Source of the DNA: DASVBE01 sp963770375
GTDB taxonomy: Bacteria; Actinomycetota; Actinomycetes; Streptosporangiales; Streptosporangiaceae
Direction of reading: 5' to 3'
DNA length: 64,000 nucleotides
Assembly (NCBI GenBank): GCA_963770375.1
Contig: CAVYPM010000016.1
Coordinates: 202,758 to 266,757, forward strand
Made by a program: the position numbers and the translations under genes. This document shows, one piece after another, positions 8,519 through 16,781 of this stretch. Positions within the stretch are counted from its first letter, which is position 1. Every line of letters begins with the position of its first letter. The notes under the pieces were generated by a model. That model saw only the letters and a list, made by a program, of their open reading frames with translations. It did not search any database and was not told where the DNA came from.

Positions 8519-10228
8519 ATGAAGCACACATTCATGAAAGGCCTGGCGGCCGCCGCTGTTGTCACTGTCGCCCTCGGGGCGTGCAGCAGCTCCGGCTCCC
8601 CCAGCAGCAGCTCATCCGGCGGCTCCTCGTCCGGTTCGTCCAGCAACGCCAAGACCCTGGTTATCGACGACACTCCGCTGTCGCCGATGACGCAGACGTT
8701 CAACCCGTACCTGTCCACCTCGACCGGTTACGTGGTGCAGGCGCTGGCGCTCTACAACGAGCCGCTGATGATCTTCAACACGCTCAACCCGCAGCAGAAG
8801 CCGTTCATGGAACTGGCCACCGGCTACAGCTGGTCCGCCGACGGCAAGACGCTGACCCTGAACACCCGGCCCAACGTGCAGTGGAACGACGGCAAGCCGT
8901 TCAGCGCCGCCGACGTGGCCTTCACCTTCAACATGATCAAGCACAGCAAGGGCCTGACCACGGACGGCACCCCGGTCCCGGTCAGCGCGACCGCGCCGGA
9001 CGCGAACACCGCGGTGCTGAAGTTCAGCCAGCCCGAGTTCGCGAACCTGTTCCTGATCGCGCACACGTTCATCGTGCCCGAGCACATCTGGTCCACGGTG
9101 AACCCGGCGACGTTCACCGACCCCAACCCGGTCGGCACCGGCCCGTTCATGCTGGACAAGTTCAGCCCGCAGGGCTTCACCCTCAAGCAGAACCCGCACT
9201 ACTGGAACAAGGCCGCGGTGAAGGTGTCGGCGATCTCGTACCCGGCGTACACGGCCAACTTCAACATCGTGAACCCGCTGGCCGCAGGTGAGATCGACTA
9301 CGCCGGCAACTTCATCCCCGACGTGGAGAAGGTCTACCTGTCCAAGAGCCCGACGAACCACATGTGGTTCGACAAGGCCCCGTTCGTGACCTCGAACAAC
9401 GTGGTGTCGCTGTTCTTCAACGTGCACAAGGCCCCGCTGAACGACCCGGCCGTGCGCAAGGCGGTCAGCTACGGCATCAACCGCCAGCAGCTGTCCACCC
9501 AGGCGGAGACCGGCTACGAGCTGCCGATCACCTCCACCACCGGGCTGCTGCTGCCCAGCGCGAACAGCTACCTCGAGCCGTCCCTGGCCAACAACCTGCC
9601 GTCCGGCGGCGACCCGTCCACGGTGTCCAAGACCCTCACCGCTGACGGTTACACGAAGGTCAACGGCAAGTGGACCAAGGACGGGCACAAGATCAGCTTC
9701 TCGATCTCCGACCCGATCCCCTACTCCGACTACTACACCGGCGCCCAGATGATCTCGCACCAGCTCAACGCCCTGGGCTTCGACGTCACCGTCGACGGAA
9801 TCAGCGACCCGTCCGTGTGGGCCGGCAACCTGACCAACGGCAAGTTCGACTCGGCGATCCACTGGAGCAACCAGGGCCCGACCCCGTACCAGATCTACGA
9901 CAACTGGCTGGACTTCGAGCTCAGCGCCCCGATCGGCCAGGCGGCCGCCGGTGACCTGGGCCGGTTCCAGGACCCGGCCGCGCAGTCCGCGCTGAACGAG
10001 TTCGCGCAGACCGGTGACGCCGCCGCCCAGAGGGCAGCGGTCGTCAAGCTCGAGAAGGTCATGGACGCCCAGACCCCGGTGGCCCCGCTGCTGACCGGCG
10101 CCGACTGGTACGAGTTCTCGACGAAGAACTACACAGGCTGGCCGTCGTCCGACAACCCGTACATGAACCCGACCCCGAACTCCCCCTACATCCTGGAGAC
10201 CGTCCTTCACCTGACCCCGGCGACCTGA
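8519..10228 (+). CDS. ABC transporter substrate-binding lipoprotein, solute-binding family 5 (DppA/OppA-like)
   Basis: 569 residues. The N-terminus MKHTFMKGLAAAAVVTVALGAC is a lipoprotein signal with lipobox LGAC and lipid-bearing Cys22, followed by a Ser/Gly linker. The remainder is the long two-lobe family-5 fold (FNPYLSTSTG near the start, VGTGPFMLDKF in the middle). Family 5 binds peptides, nickel and also oligosaccharides such as cello-oligomers. Given the LacI regulator and GH3 enzyme around it, a beta-glucan or glycoside oligomer is more likely than a peptide; this is inference from context. GGAG lies 8 nt before ATG 8519. Confidence 0.93.
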   Translation: MKHTFMKGLAAAAVVTVALGACSSSGSPSSSSSGGSSSGSSSNAKTLVIDDTPLSPMTQTFNPYLSTSTGYVVQALALYNEPLMIFNTLNPQQKPFMELATGYSWSADGKTLTLNTRPNVQWNDGKPFSAADVAFTFNMIKHSKGLTTDGTPVPVSATAPDANTAVLKFSQPEFANLFLIAHTFIVPEHIWSTVNPATFTDPNPVGTGPFMLDKFSPQGFTLKQNPHYWNKAAVKVSAISYPAYTANFNIVNPLAAGEIDYAGNFIPDVEKVYLSKSPTNHMWFDKAPFVTSNNVVSLFFNVHKAPLNDPAVRKAVSYGINRQQLSTQAETGYELPITSTTGLLLPSANSYLEPSLANNLPSGGDPSTVSKTLTADGYTKVNGKWTKDGHKISFSISDPIPYSDYYTGAQMISHQLNALGFDVTVDGISDPSVWAGNLTNGKFDSAIHWSNQGPTPYQIYDNWLDFELSAPIGQAAAGDLGRFQDPAAQSALNEFAQTGDAAAQRAAVVKLEKVMDAQTPVAPLLTGADWYEFSTKNYTGWPSSDNPYMNPTPNSPYILETVLHLTPAT

Positions 10229-10261
10229 CCGAAGCATGGCGAACCTTGTAGACGGGCGTGT

Positions 10262-10291
10262 CCCGCCCGGCCGGGCAACCGGCCGGGCGGG
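10262..10291 (+). terminator. 13-bp GC hairpin with GCAA tetraloop between binding protein and GH3 gene
   Basis: Bases 10262-10274 pair perfectly with 10279-10291 around the loop GCAA, a GNRA tetraloop. It lies 34 nt after the binding-protein stop and 37 nt before the GH3 start. There is no T tract. It could be a partial terminator or RNA-stability hairpin that raises the binding protein over the enzyme. Confidence 0.55.
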
Positions 10292-10327
10292 GCGCCGCCC
10301 CGCGGTCACGAACAGGCAGGGTCACCG

Positions 10328-12841
10328 ATGACGGCGGACGCACTGAACACCGACGCACACAGCGCGCCGGCCAGCACCGACGAAGACCGTGAGCGCAGCG
10401 CCATCGCCGCGCTGTCGGTCGAGGAGAAGGTGCTGCTGCTGACCGGCGCGGACAGCTGGCGCACCCAGGGCGCGGAAGCGCTGGGCCTGCGCCCCATGAT
10501 CACCTCGGATGGGCCGGCCGGCGTGCGCGGCGTCATCAAGGACGAGCGCAGCCCGTCGTCCAGCCTGCCGTGCCCCAGCGCGATGGGCGCCACCTGGGAC
10601 CCGGGCCTGATCGGCGAGCTGGCCGCGGCCCTTGGCGCGGAGGCCCGCGGCAAGGGCGTGGACATCCTGCTGGGCCCCACCATCAACCTGATGCGCACCC
10701 CGCTGGGCGGCCGGGGCTTCGAGTGCTTCGCCGAGGACCCGGTGCTGACCGCGGCGGTAGCCACCGCGTACGTGCGGGGCCTGCAAAGCGCCGGGGTCGC
10801 GGCCACGGTCAAGCACTACGTGGCCAACGACTCGGAGACCGAGCGGTGGAGCTACGACGCCAGGATCAGCGAGCAGGTGCTCCGCGAGCTGTACCTGGTC
10901 CCGTTCGAGGCCTGCGTCCGCGAGGCCGCGACCATGCTGGTGATGGCCGCGTACAACACGGTCAACGGCGTCCGCATGACCGAGCACGACTATCTGCTCA
11001 AAGAGGTGCTCAAGGGCGAGTGGGGCTTCGACGGGGTGGTCACCTCGGACTGGCACGCCGCCCGCAGCACCGCGGCCACCGCGCTGGCCACCCTCGATCT
11101 GTCCATGCCCGGCCCGGACGGGCCCTGGGGCAGCCTGCTGGCCCGCGCAGTGGAAGAGGGCGCGGTCCATCCCGAGGTGCTGGACGACAAGATCGTCCGG
11201 CTGCTCCGGCTGGCCCGGCGGGTCGGCGCGGTGCACACCGCGGCCCGGCCGGCCCGGCCCGGCCCCGCGGGGCCGTCCGGCCTGATCGACCCGGGTCTGG
11301 TACGGCGGGCCACCACGCGATCTTTCGTACTGCTGAAAAACGAGCAGGAAGCGCTGCCTCTCGAGCCTGCCGCGATCCGCAGCCTGGCGCTCATCGGGCC
11401 GAACGCGTTCCAGCCGACCATCCAGGGCGGCGGCAGCGCGGGCGTGGTCCCGGCCAGCGTCTCGCTGCCGGCCGAGGCGCTGGCCCGGGCGCTGGCCGGG
11501 CAGGCGGAGGTCACCGCCGCGCCCGGCTGCGAGACATGGGTGATGGTGCCCGAGCCGCAGGCCGGCTCGCTCCGTGACCCGGTCACCGGCGAGCCCGGGC
11601 TGCGGCTGGAGTTCATCGCCCCGGACGGCAGCGTGCTGGACAGCGAGCACCGCTCGTCGGCCGCGCTGGCCTGGTGGGACGGTGTCCCGCCGGGCATCGG
11701 CTGGGGCGAGAGCGGGCGGATCACGCTGGCCACCCGCTACCGGCCGGAGGCCAGCGGGCCGCACCTGCTCGGCGCGGCCGGCGTCGGGCGGCTGGTGATC
11801 TCGGCCGACGGCGAGGTGCTGGCCGACGCGGAGACCAGGGTCCCGGCCGACCCGGTCGAGGCGATGACCCGGCCCGGCGAGGTACGCGCCACGGTGCTGC
11901 TGGAAGCCGGCCAGGAGGTGGCCATCGGGCTGGAGTTCAGCCCGGCCGCGGACGGCGAGGGCCCGCTGGCGCTGAGCTTCGGCATCGCCCTGGTAGCCGA
12001 CGGCGACCAGCTGATCGCCGACGCGGTCGCCGCGGCGGCCAGTGCCGACGCCGCGGTCGTGGTCGTCGGCTCGGCCGCGATGACCGAGAGCGAGGGCTTC
12101 GACCGGGCGACGCTGACGCTGCCCGGCCGGCAGGACGAACTGGTCCGCGCGGTCGCCGCGGTGAACAGCCGGACGATCGTGGTCATCAACGCCGGCATGC
12201 CGGTGCTGATGCCGTGGGCCAGCGAGGTCGCCGCCGTGCTCTACGCCTGGCTGCCCGGCCAGGCGATGGGCGAGGCCCTGGCCGACGTGCTGTTCGGCAC
12301 GGCCGAGCCGGGCGGCCGGCTGCCGGTCAGCCTGCCCGCGCACGAGCAGGACGCGCCGGTGCTGCACGCCACCCCGCGGGACGGCGTGCTGCACTACGAC
12401 GAGGGCCTGCTGATCGGCTACCGCGGCTACGACCGGTCCGGGACCGTGCCGCAGTTCCCGTTCGGCCACGGCCTGGGCTACACGACCTGGTCGTACGAGG
12501 GGATGCAGCTGGGCGCCGTGAACCTGTCCCCCGGCAGCGACCTGGAGGTCCAGGTCACGGTGCGGAACGTGGGCTCACGCCCGGGCCGCGAGACCGTCCA
12601 GGCGTACCTGGAAGGCCCGCCCGGCGACGGGACCCGGCCCATCCGGGTCCTCGGCGGGTTCGCGATCGCGGTCGCGGAGCCCGGCGAGGAAGCCGTCGTC
12701 ACGCTGCGGATCCCGGCCCGGCTCTTCGCCCGGTGGGAGCCGGGCGCGGGCGGCTGGGCCTGGCCGCGCGGCCAGTTCACGGTGGCGGCCGGCCGGTCCT
12801 CACGGGACCTCCGGCTGTCCGCTCCGGTCGTGTCGGCCTGA
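10328..12841 (+). CDS. Glycoside hydrolase family 3 (beta-glucosidase-like)
   Basis: 837 residues with no signal peptide, so probably cytoplasmic. The GH3 catalytic barrel is at the N-terminus, with the KHY substrate-binding motif at Lys162-His163 and the nucleophile Asp241 in TSDW. The alpha/beta sandwich domain is interrupted around residues 405-530 by a PA14-like insert (LRLEFIAPDG...), and a fibronectin-III-like domain closes the protein (about 730-830). This is the architecture of actinobacterial beta-glucosidases acting on imported oligosaccharides by retaining hydrolysis. Last gene of the LacI-transporter operon; a strong terminator follows. Specificity (glucose, xylose or other) cannot be read from sequence alone. 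Confidence 0.93.
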   Translation: MTADALNTDAHSAPASTDEDRERSAIAALSVEEKVLLLTGADSWRTQGAEALGLRPMITSDGPAGVRGVIKDERSPSSSLPCPSAMGATWDPGLIGELAAALGAEARGKGVDILLGPTINLMRTPLGGRGFECFAEDPVLTAAVATAYVRGLQSAGVAATVKHYVANDSETERWSYDARISEQVLRELYLVPFEACVREAATMLVMAAYNTVNGVRMTEHDYLLKEVLKGEWGFDGVVTSDWHAARSTAATALATLDLSMPGPDGPWGSLLARAVEEGAVHPEVLDDKIVRLLRLARRVGAVHTAARPARPGPAGPSGLIDPGLVRRATTRSFVLLKNEQEALPLEPAAIRSLALIGPNAFQPTIQGGGSAGVVPASVSLPAEALARALAGQAEVTAAPGCETWVMVPEPQAGSLRDPVTGEPGLRLEFIAPDGSVLDSEHRSSAALAWWDGVPPGIGWGESGRITLATRYRPEASGPHLLGAAGVGRLVISADGEVLADAETRVPADPVEAMTRPGEVRATVLLEAGQEVAIGLEFSPAADGEGPLALSFGIALVADGDQLIADAVAAAASADAAVVVVGSAAMTESEGFDRATLTLPGRQDELVRAVAAVNSRTIVVINAGMPVLMPWASEVAAVLYAWLPGQAMGEALADVLFGTAEPGGRLPVSLPAHEQDAPVLHATPRDGVLHYDEGLLIGYRGYDRSGTVPQFPFGHGLGYTTWSYEGMQLGAVNLSPGSDLEVQVTVRNVGSRPGRETVQAYLEGPPGDGTRPIRVLGGFAIAVAEPGEEAVVTLRIPARLFARWEPGAGGWAWPRGQFTVAAGRSSRDLRLSAPVVSA

Positions 12842-12854
12842 CACGGCCCGGCGG

Positions 12855-12898
12855 CGCGGGGCACGGTCCCCACCCCCTCCGGGGGACCGTGCCCCGCG
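12855..12898 (+). terminator. Strong terminator hairpin after GH3 gene
   Basis: A perfect 17-bp GC-rich stem (12855-12871 with 12882-12898) and 10-nt loop begins 13 nt after the GH3 stop. It marks the end of the sugar operon. As is usual in high-GC actinobacteria, no T run follows. Confidence 0.8.
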
Positions 12899-13098
12899 GC
12901 GCCGCTTCCGGCGGCGGGCCGCGGGCCCGTGCCGGTGCTGGCCGGGGGCCCGGGCCCCAGCCCGCTCCGCCGGGCGCCCGGGCCCTCCTCCTCCCTGAAC
13001 GCCGCCGTGCCTGGGCGGGGCGGCCCGCGCCGGGAAGCCGTAATCCATAATCGAGATCAGCCTGCGGCCGGCCAGCCCCGGCCTGGCAGGCTGGGCGG

Positions 13099-13509
13099 AT
13101 GACCGGAACCGCGGCCGGGAAGGCCGGCCTGCTGCATCACGTCGAGCTGTGGGTGCCCGACCTGGACCGTGCGGTGGCCAGCTGGGGCTGGCTGCTGACC
13201 GAGCTGGGCTACGCCCTGTTCCAGGAATTCGAGGGCGGGCGGAGCTGGCTGCTGGGTGAGACCTACATCGTGGCCGAGCAGTCCCCCGCGCTGACCGCGG
13301 GCGAGCACGACCGCTGCCGGCCCGGCCTGAACCACCTGGCGTTCCACGTGGCCAGCCGGGAGCTGCTGGACGAGCTGGTCGTGGCCGCGCCGGGGCACGG
13401 CTGGCGGCTGATGTTCGCGGACCGGCACCCGCACGCGGGCGGCGACCAGACCTACGCGGCGTACCTGGAGAACGAGGACGGCTTCGAGGCCGAGCTGGTC
13501 GCGCCCTGA
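13099..13509 (+). CDS. VOC-superfamily (glyoxalase/bleomycin-resistance fold) protein
   Basis: 136 residues, a single VOC module of two beta-alpha-beta-beta-beta units. Metal-ligand candidates are His in LLHHVELWV, His in LNHLAFHV and Glu in GFEAELVAP near the end. The family ranges from glyoxalases and dioxygenases to antibiotic-binding proteins, and the substrate is unknown. It stands alone between the sugar operon and the convergent LysR gene. The start at ATG 13099 is the first in frame and lacks a strong ribosome site. Confidence 0.82.
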   Translation: MTGTAAGKAGLLHHVELWVPDLDRAVASWGWLLTELGYALFQEFEGGRSWLLGETYIVAEQSPALTAGEHDRCRPGLNHLAFHVASRELLDELVVAAPGHGWRLMFADRHPHAGGDQTYAAYLENEDGFEAELVAP

Positions 13510-13562
13510 CTCCCCTCCCCCGCGAATCCCCGGCCGGCAGACCCAAAAGCGTACTTTGACAG

Positions 13563-14541
13563 TTAGCTGGCTGTCGCTGCCGTGGCCGGCCTGGCCGCGC
13601 TGCCCGTCCTGGCGCACCCCGCCCGGCCTGCGCCTGCGCACGGAGTGCGGCGAGCAGTTGCCCGGCGGCCGGGTTCGGCCGGTGCCGCTTCGGGAGGTAG
13701 GCGCCGACGTAGCGGGTGGGCTGGGGGGCGATCTGGAGATCGCGCACGTCGGGACGGCCGGTGAGGGCGAGGCTGGGGACGAGAGCGACGCCGACCCCGG
13801 CGCCGACCAGCGGGCGCTCACGAAGCCGTAGTCGCTGGAGCGGCAGGCGACGCGAGGCTGGAAGCCGCTGACCGCAGCGAGCATCTCCAGGACGCCGCCG
13901 ACGTCGCCCCACCCGTGGATCCAGCGTTCGCCGGCGAACTCGGCCAGGCTGACGGCCGGCCGGCCAGCCAGCGGGTGGCCCGCGGGAACCAGCAGGCGGA
14001 GGTGGTCGGTGACGAGCGCGGTGTAGGTGCCGGGCCCGGCCGCGGCCGGCCAGGCGCGGGGCGGCGCAGGAGTGTGGAAGTGGTAGACGAGCGCGAGATC
14101 AGCCTGGCCGTCGCGGACCGCACCCAGCGCCTCATCGGGCTCGGCCTCGATCACCGTGACCTCCACCGGCTGACCGTCGACGGCGGTCAGCGCGGGCACG
14201 AGCAGCGGCTCGCCGGCGCTGGGAAACGTGACCACGGTCAGGGTTTGCGGTCCGCCAGCCTGCAAGGCGCGCAGCTGCTGTGCGGCTACCTGCAGCTCGG
14301 CGTGGATCGCGTCGGCGGTGGCGAGCAGGACCCGGCCGGCGTCGGTGAGGGTGACGCCCCGCGTGCTGCGGTGCACGAGCACGGCGCCCGCGCCTCGTTC
14401 GAGGGCGGCGATCTGCTGGGACACCGCCGACGGCGTGTGGCGCAGCGCGGCGGCCGCCCCGGCGAAGCTGCCCGCGCGCGCGACCTCCCGCAGCACGGCC
14501 AGACGATGCGCGTCGATCAACAGTTCTCCTAATGGCGTCAT
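13563..14541 (-). CDS. LysR-family transcriptional regulator (frameshifted)
   Basis: The N-terminal winged helix-turn-helix is intact (LAVLREVARAGSFAGAAAAL, VSQQIAALE), followed by the effector domain up to SSDYGFVSA. There the frame breaks near 13815; the expected continuation LVGAGVGVALVPSLAL and the family's closing region appear in the next frame to about 13610. One missing base would explain this. The exact stop is uncertain: a TAA at 13563-13565 lies in yet another frame. Divergent from the EamA transporter with a 50-bp gap, the usual LysR arrangement, so it probably controls that exporter. Confidence 0.82.
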
Positions 14542-14591
14542 CCGTATTCTGCCACTTCCGCTAATGCCTTCCCCGCCCGAGGCTGGGCTTC

Positions 14592-15695
14592 ATGAATCGT
14601 CTGAACGGGCAGGAGCGCATCGGCGCCGGGCTGGCGGCTGGGTCGATGCTGGTGGTCGGCGGGTCCGTGGCCGCGTCCAGCCTGCTGGGCGGCTACCCGG
14701 TGCTGGGCGGCCAGGGCGTCCGTTACCTGGCGGCAGGGCTTCTCCTGGCCGCCTGGGCGCGGCTGCGGCGCACGCCCCTGCCTCGCCCGGCAGGCCGGGA
14801 ATGGGCGTGGCTGGCCGGGCTGGCCGTCATCGGGCTGGCCGGGTGCAGCGTGCTGCTGATTCTGGCCACCCGGGTGGCCAATCCCGCCAGTGTCGGGGTC
14901 GTCATCGGAGCAGCCCCGCTGGTCATCGTCATCGCCGCCGCGGCCGCCGCGGGCCATCGCCCCACCCGCCGGGCCCTGCTCGCCGCAGCCGTGGTAACCG
15001 CCGGATCCGCAGTGGCCCAGCTCGGCGGCACCACCGGAACCGCGTGGAGCGGACCGGGGCTGCTGCTGGCGGCCGGGGCGCTCGGTGGCGCCGTGGGCAC
15101 ATCCCTGCTGGCCGCACCGGTGCTGCCGCGGCTCGGCGCACTGTCCGTCACGATCTACGCCTGCGGCCTGGCCGGCGTCCTGCTGCTGGCCGCCGCCGCC
15201 GTGGCCAGCTTCGCGGGCGGGCCACCGATCCTGCGCATACCCACCGCGACCCAGCTGGCCGCGCTGTCCTACCTCGCGGTCGCGGTCACCGCCGTCGTGG
15301 TCCTCGCCTGGTACGCGGCCATGAAACGCCTCGGGGTAGACCGCACCGGGCTGTTCAACGGGCTGATCCCCATCACCGCACTGGCCGCCGTCGCACTGAC
15401 CGGTACGGGCACGATCACGCCGCTTCAGGTCATCGCAGCCCTCACCGTCCTGGCCGGCGTGATCCTCGGCCTCGGCCGCCCCGGGAGGGTCGCTCCCAGG
15501 CCCTCCAGTCTGGCTGGTGGCCTACCGGGTGCAGCAGGTGCCAGCGGATGCGGCCTCTCCCGCGCCGGCGTCCAGCTGGCTGCCGCAGCACTGCATGGAG
15601 CCCGGGTCCGCGTCTGGCGGCGTCCAGCTGGGCTTCGGTCTCGTCCCAGCTCTGGCTGCCGGTCTGGCCCCAGAAGGTGGGGCTGTCGGCCTTGA
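14592..15695 (+). CDS. EamA-family (drug/metabolite) transporter; stop codon lost or displaced
   Basis: Ten hydrophobic helices in two five-helix EamA repeats, with the duplicated core ending near LAGVILGLGRPG at about 15490. Members export amino acids and small metabolites. The frame then continues another ~65 residues over the opposite-strand arsI gene with low-complexity Arg/Gly sequence unlike any EamA tail, so the true end is probably near 15500 and was lost by a frameshift or by rearrangement at the junction. Regulated, by context, by the divergent LysR protein. Confidence 0.82.
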   Translation: MNRLNGQERIGAGLAAGSMLVVGGSVAASSLLGGYPVLGGQGVRYLAAGLLLAAWARLRRTPLPRPAGREWAWLAGLAVIGLAGCSVLLILATRVANPASVGVVIGAAPLVIVIAAAAAAGHRPTRRALLAAAVVTAGSAVAQLGGTTGTAWSGPGLLLAAGALGGAVGTSLLAAPVLPRLGALSVTIYACGLAGVLLLAAAAVASFAGGPPILRIPTATQLAALSYLAVAVTAVVVLAWYAAMKRLGVDRTGLFNGLIPITALAAVALTGTGTITPLQVIAALTVLAGVILGLGRPGRVAPRPSSLAGGLPGAAGASGCGLSRAGVQLAAAALHGARVRVWRRPAGLRSRPSSGCRSGPRRWGCRP

Positions 15696-16047
15696 CGGTG
15701 TAGATCTCCCAGCGTTCGCCGTTGGGTGCCCCGGTGACCCAGAACTTGTCCTGCCTGGCGTAGCAGCAGGTGGTGTCCCGTTCGTCGATGGAGGCCAGGC
15801 CTGCTTCGGCCAGGCGGGTCTGCTCGGCGTCCACGGTGCCGGTGTCGGCGACCTCGACGCCCAGGTGGTTGATGCTGCCGCCCTGGCCGGGGTTCTCAAT
15901 GAGGATGAGCTTGAGGGGCGGCTCGGCGACGGCGAAGTTGGCGTAGCCGGGGCGGAGCTTGGCCGGCTCGGTGCCGAACAGCTTGCTGTAGAAGGCGACG
16001 GACTGGTCGAGGTCCTCGACGTTGAGGGCGAGCTGGATGCGGGACAT
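15522..16047 (-). CDS. arsI: ArsI/CadI-family VOC protein (organoarsenical C-As lyase or cadmium-inducible protein; frameshifted near C-terminus)
   Basis: Starts MSRIQLALNV with GGAGG 8 nt before ATG 16047. Predicted metal ligands Gln5, His61 and Glu114 and the Cys94-Cys95 pair (TTCCYARQDKFWVTG) match actinobacterial ArsI, a non-haem iron dioxygenase that cleaves the carbon-arsenic bond of trivalent organoarsenicals; mycobacterial CadI is a close relative. Near 15607 an extra base shifts the frame. The next frame supplies the expected Cys-rich ending (SMQCCG, TCC) and stops at 15522. It lies in an arsenic-type cluster with its own upstream operator-like repeats. Confidence 0.85.
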
Positions 16048-16178
16048 GGCTGCCACCTCCGGCGGTCTTGAGATAGACGACTGTCGATGTATCCGTCTCG
16101 CGAGCTTGTCATGAGATATCGGCGTCTGTCAATATAGATGTATGTCTATATCTGAGGTCATGCTCAGCCCGGCGGAGT
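15899..16178. repeat. Direct repeat copy A (arsI 5' end and control region)
   Basis: About 280 bp carrying the first ~49 codons of arsI, its promoter and operators, and the last codons of the gene before it. It is repeated in the same orientation at 16368-16650, displaced by about 470 bp, with scattered substitutions and small indels between the copies. Confidence 0.85.
16132..16151. promoter_or_regulatory. Operator-like inverted repeat upstream of arsI
   Basis: ATATAGAT-GTAT-GTCTATAT, an 8-bp inverted repeat with one mismatch and 4-nt spacer, about 85-105 bp upstream of the arsI start. A related AGAC..GTCGAT element lies closer to the gene (about 16070-16090). AT-rich inverted repeats of this kind are typical of ArsR/SmtB/CmtR metal sensors. 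Confidence 0.55.
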
Positions 16179-16370
16179 GCCTTTGGGTAAGGGGTCAGTG
16201 TCGAGCGGGCGTGGGCGGCCCAGGCCTGGGCGCCGATCTGGATCGGCGTCCCAGGGGCTGCCCAGCGGCGGGGTGTAGGACAGGTCCAGGTCGCTGATGA
16301 CAGCGTCGATGGTCATGCCGTGGAAGATCGCGGTGGCGGCGATGTCGATGCGCTTGGCGATCTCGGCATG
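16164..16370 (-). pseudogene. 3' remnant of FAD-dependent pyridine-nucleotide-disulfide oxidoreductase
   Basis: The peptide AEIAKRIDIAATAIFHGM followed by DLDLSYTPPLGSPWD is the characteristic dimerisation-domain ending of this oxidoreductase family, here without the FAD and NAD domains. It joins directly to the truncated arsI copy at about 16368. A further frame change after SPWD leads either to a stop at 16164-16166 or, in the adjacent frame, to the expected IQIGAQAW. Its 5' end survives separately at 16651-16757. Confidence 0.75.
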
Positions 16371-16516
16371 AGGATGAGCTTGAGGGGCGGCTCGGCGACG
16401 GCGAAGTTGGCGTAGCCGGGGCGGAGCTTGGTCGGCTCGGTACCGAACAGCTTGCTGTAGAAGGCGACGGACTGGTCGAGGTCCTCGACGTTGAGGGCGA
16501 GCTGGATGCGGGACAT
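16368..16516 (-). pseudogene. Truncated second copy of arsI/cadI 5' region
   Basis: ATG 16516 begins MSRIQLALNV and matches the intact copy for about 49 residues (one clear substitution, EPAK to EPTK), then ends abruptly inside oxidoreductase sequence and stops at 16313. The Cys pair and two of the three metal ligands are missing, so it cannot be an active enzyme. Confidence 0.85.
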
Positions 16517-16602
16517 GGCTGCCACGCTCCGGCGGTCTTGATATAGACGTCTGTCGATGTGTCTCGGTCAGTGAGCCTGCCATGAGATATCGGCGCCTGT
16601 CA

Positions 16603-16622
16603 ATATAGACGTATGTCTATAT
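16603..16622. promoter_or_regulatory. Operator-like inverted repeat, copy B
   Basis: ATATAGAC-GTAT-GTCTATAT, a perfect 8-bp inverted repeat with 4-nt spacer, better preserved than copy A. A second, imperfect ATATAGAC..GTCGATGT element lies at about 16541-16560. Confidence 0.55.
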
Positions 16623-16650
16623 CTGGCAGTGGTGCTCAGCCCGGTGGAGT

Positions 16651-16757
16651 CCATGGCGTCGCCACGCACCCGTGACGTCGCAGCCGGGGTCCAGCTCGCG
16701 GGCCCGCAGCGCGGCGCTGATCCCCGCGTCACTGCCGCCGATCGCCACCAGGTGCAT
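16651..16757 (-). pseudogene. 5' remnant of FAD-dependent oxidoreductase
   Basis: Reads MHLVAIGGSDAGISAALRA from ATG 16757, a dinucleotide-binding GGSDAG loop typical of the N-terminus of pyridine-nucleotide-disulfide oxidoreductases. Homology stops after about 30 codons at the border of repeat copy B. It lies 24 nt after the aquaporin stop, so the ancestral order was aquaporin, oxidoreductase, arsI. Confidence 0.75.
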
Positions 16758-16781
16758 GCAGGGCTCCGTTCGGTCAGGAGG

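Larger units (their letters stand above)
16368..16650. repeat. Direct repeat copy B
   Basis: Partner of 15899-16178. It carries the truncated arsI start, the same two operator-like elements, and the last bases of an oxidoreductase gene. On its upstream side it is joined to the oxidoreductase 5' remnant instead of the 3' end, showing an internal deletion in that copy. Confidence 0.85.
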
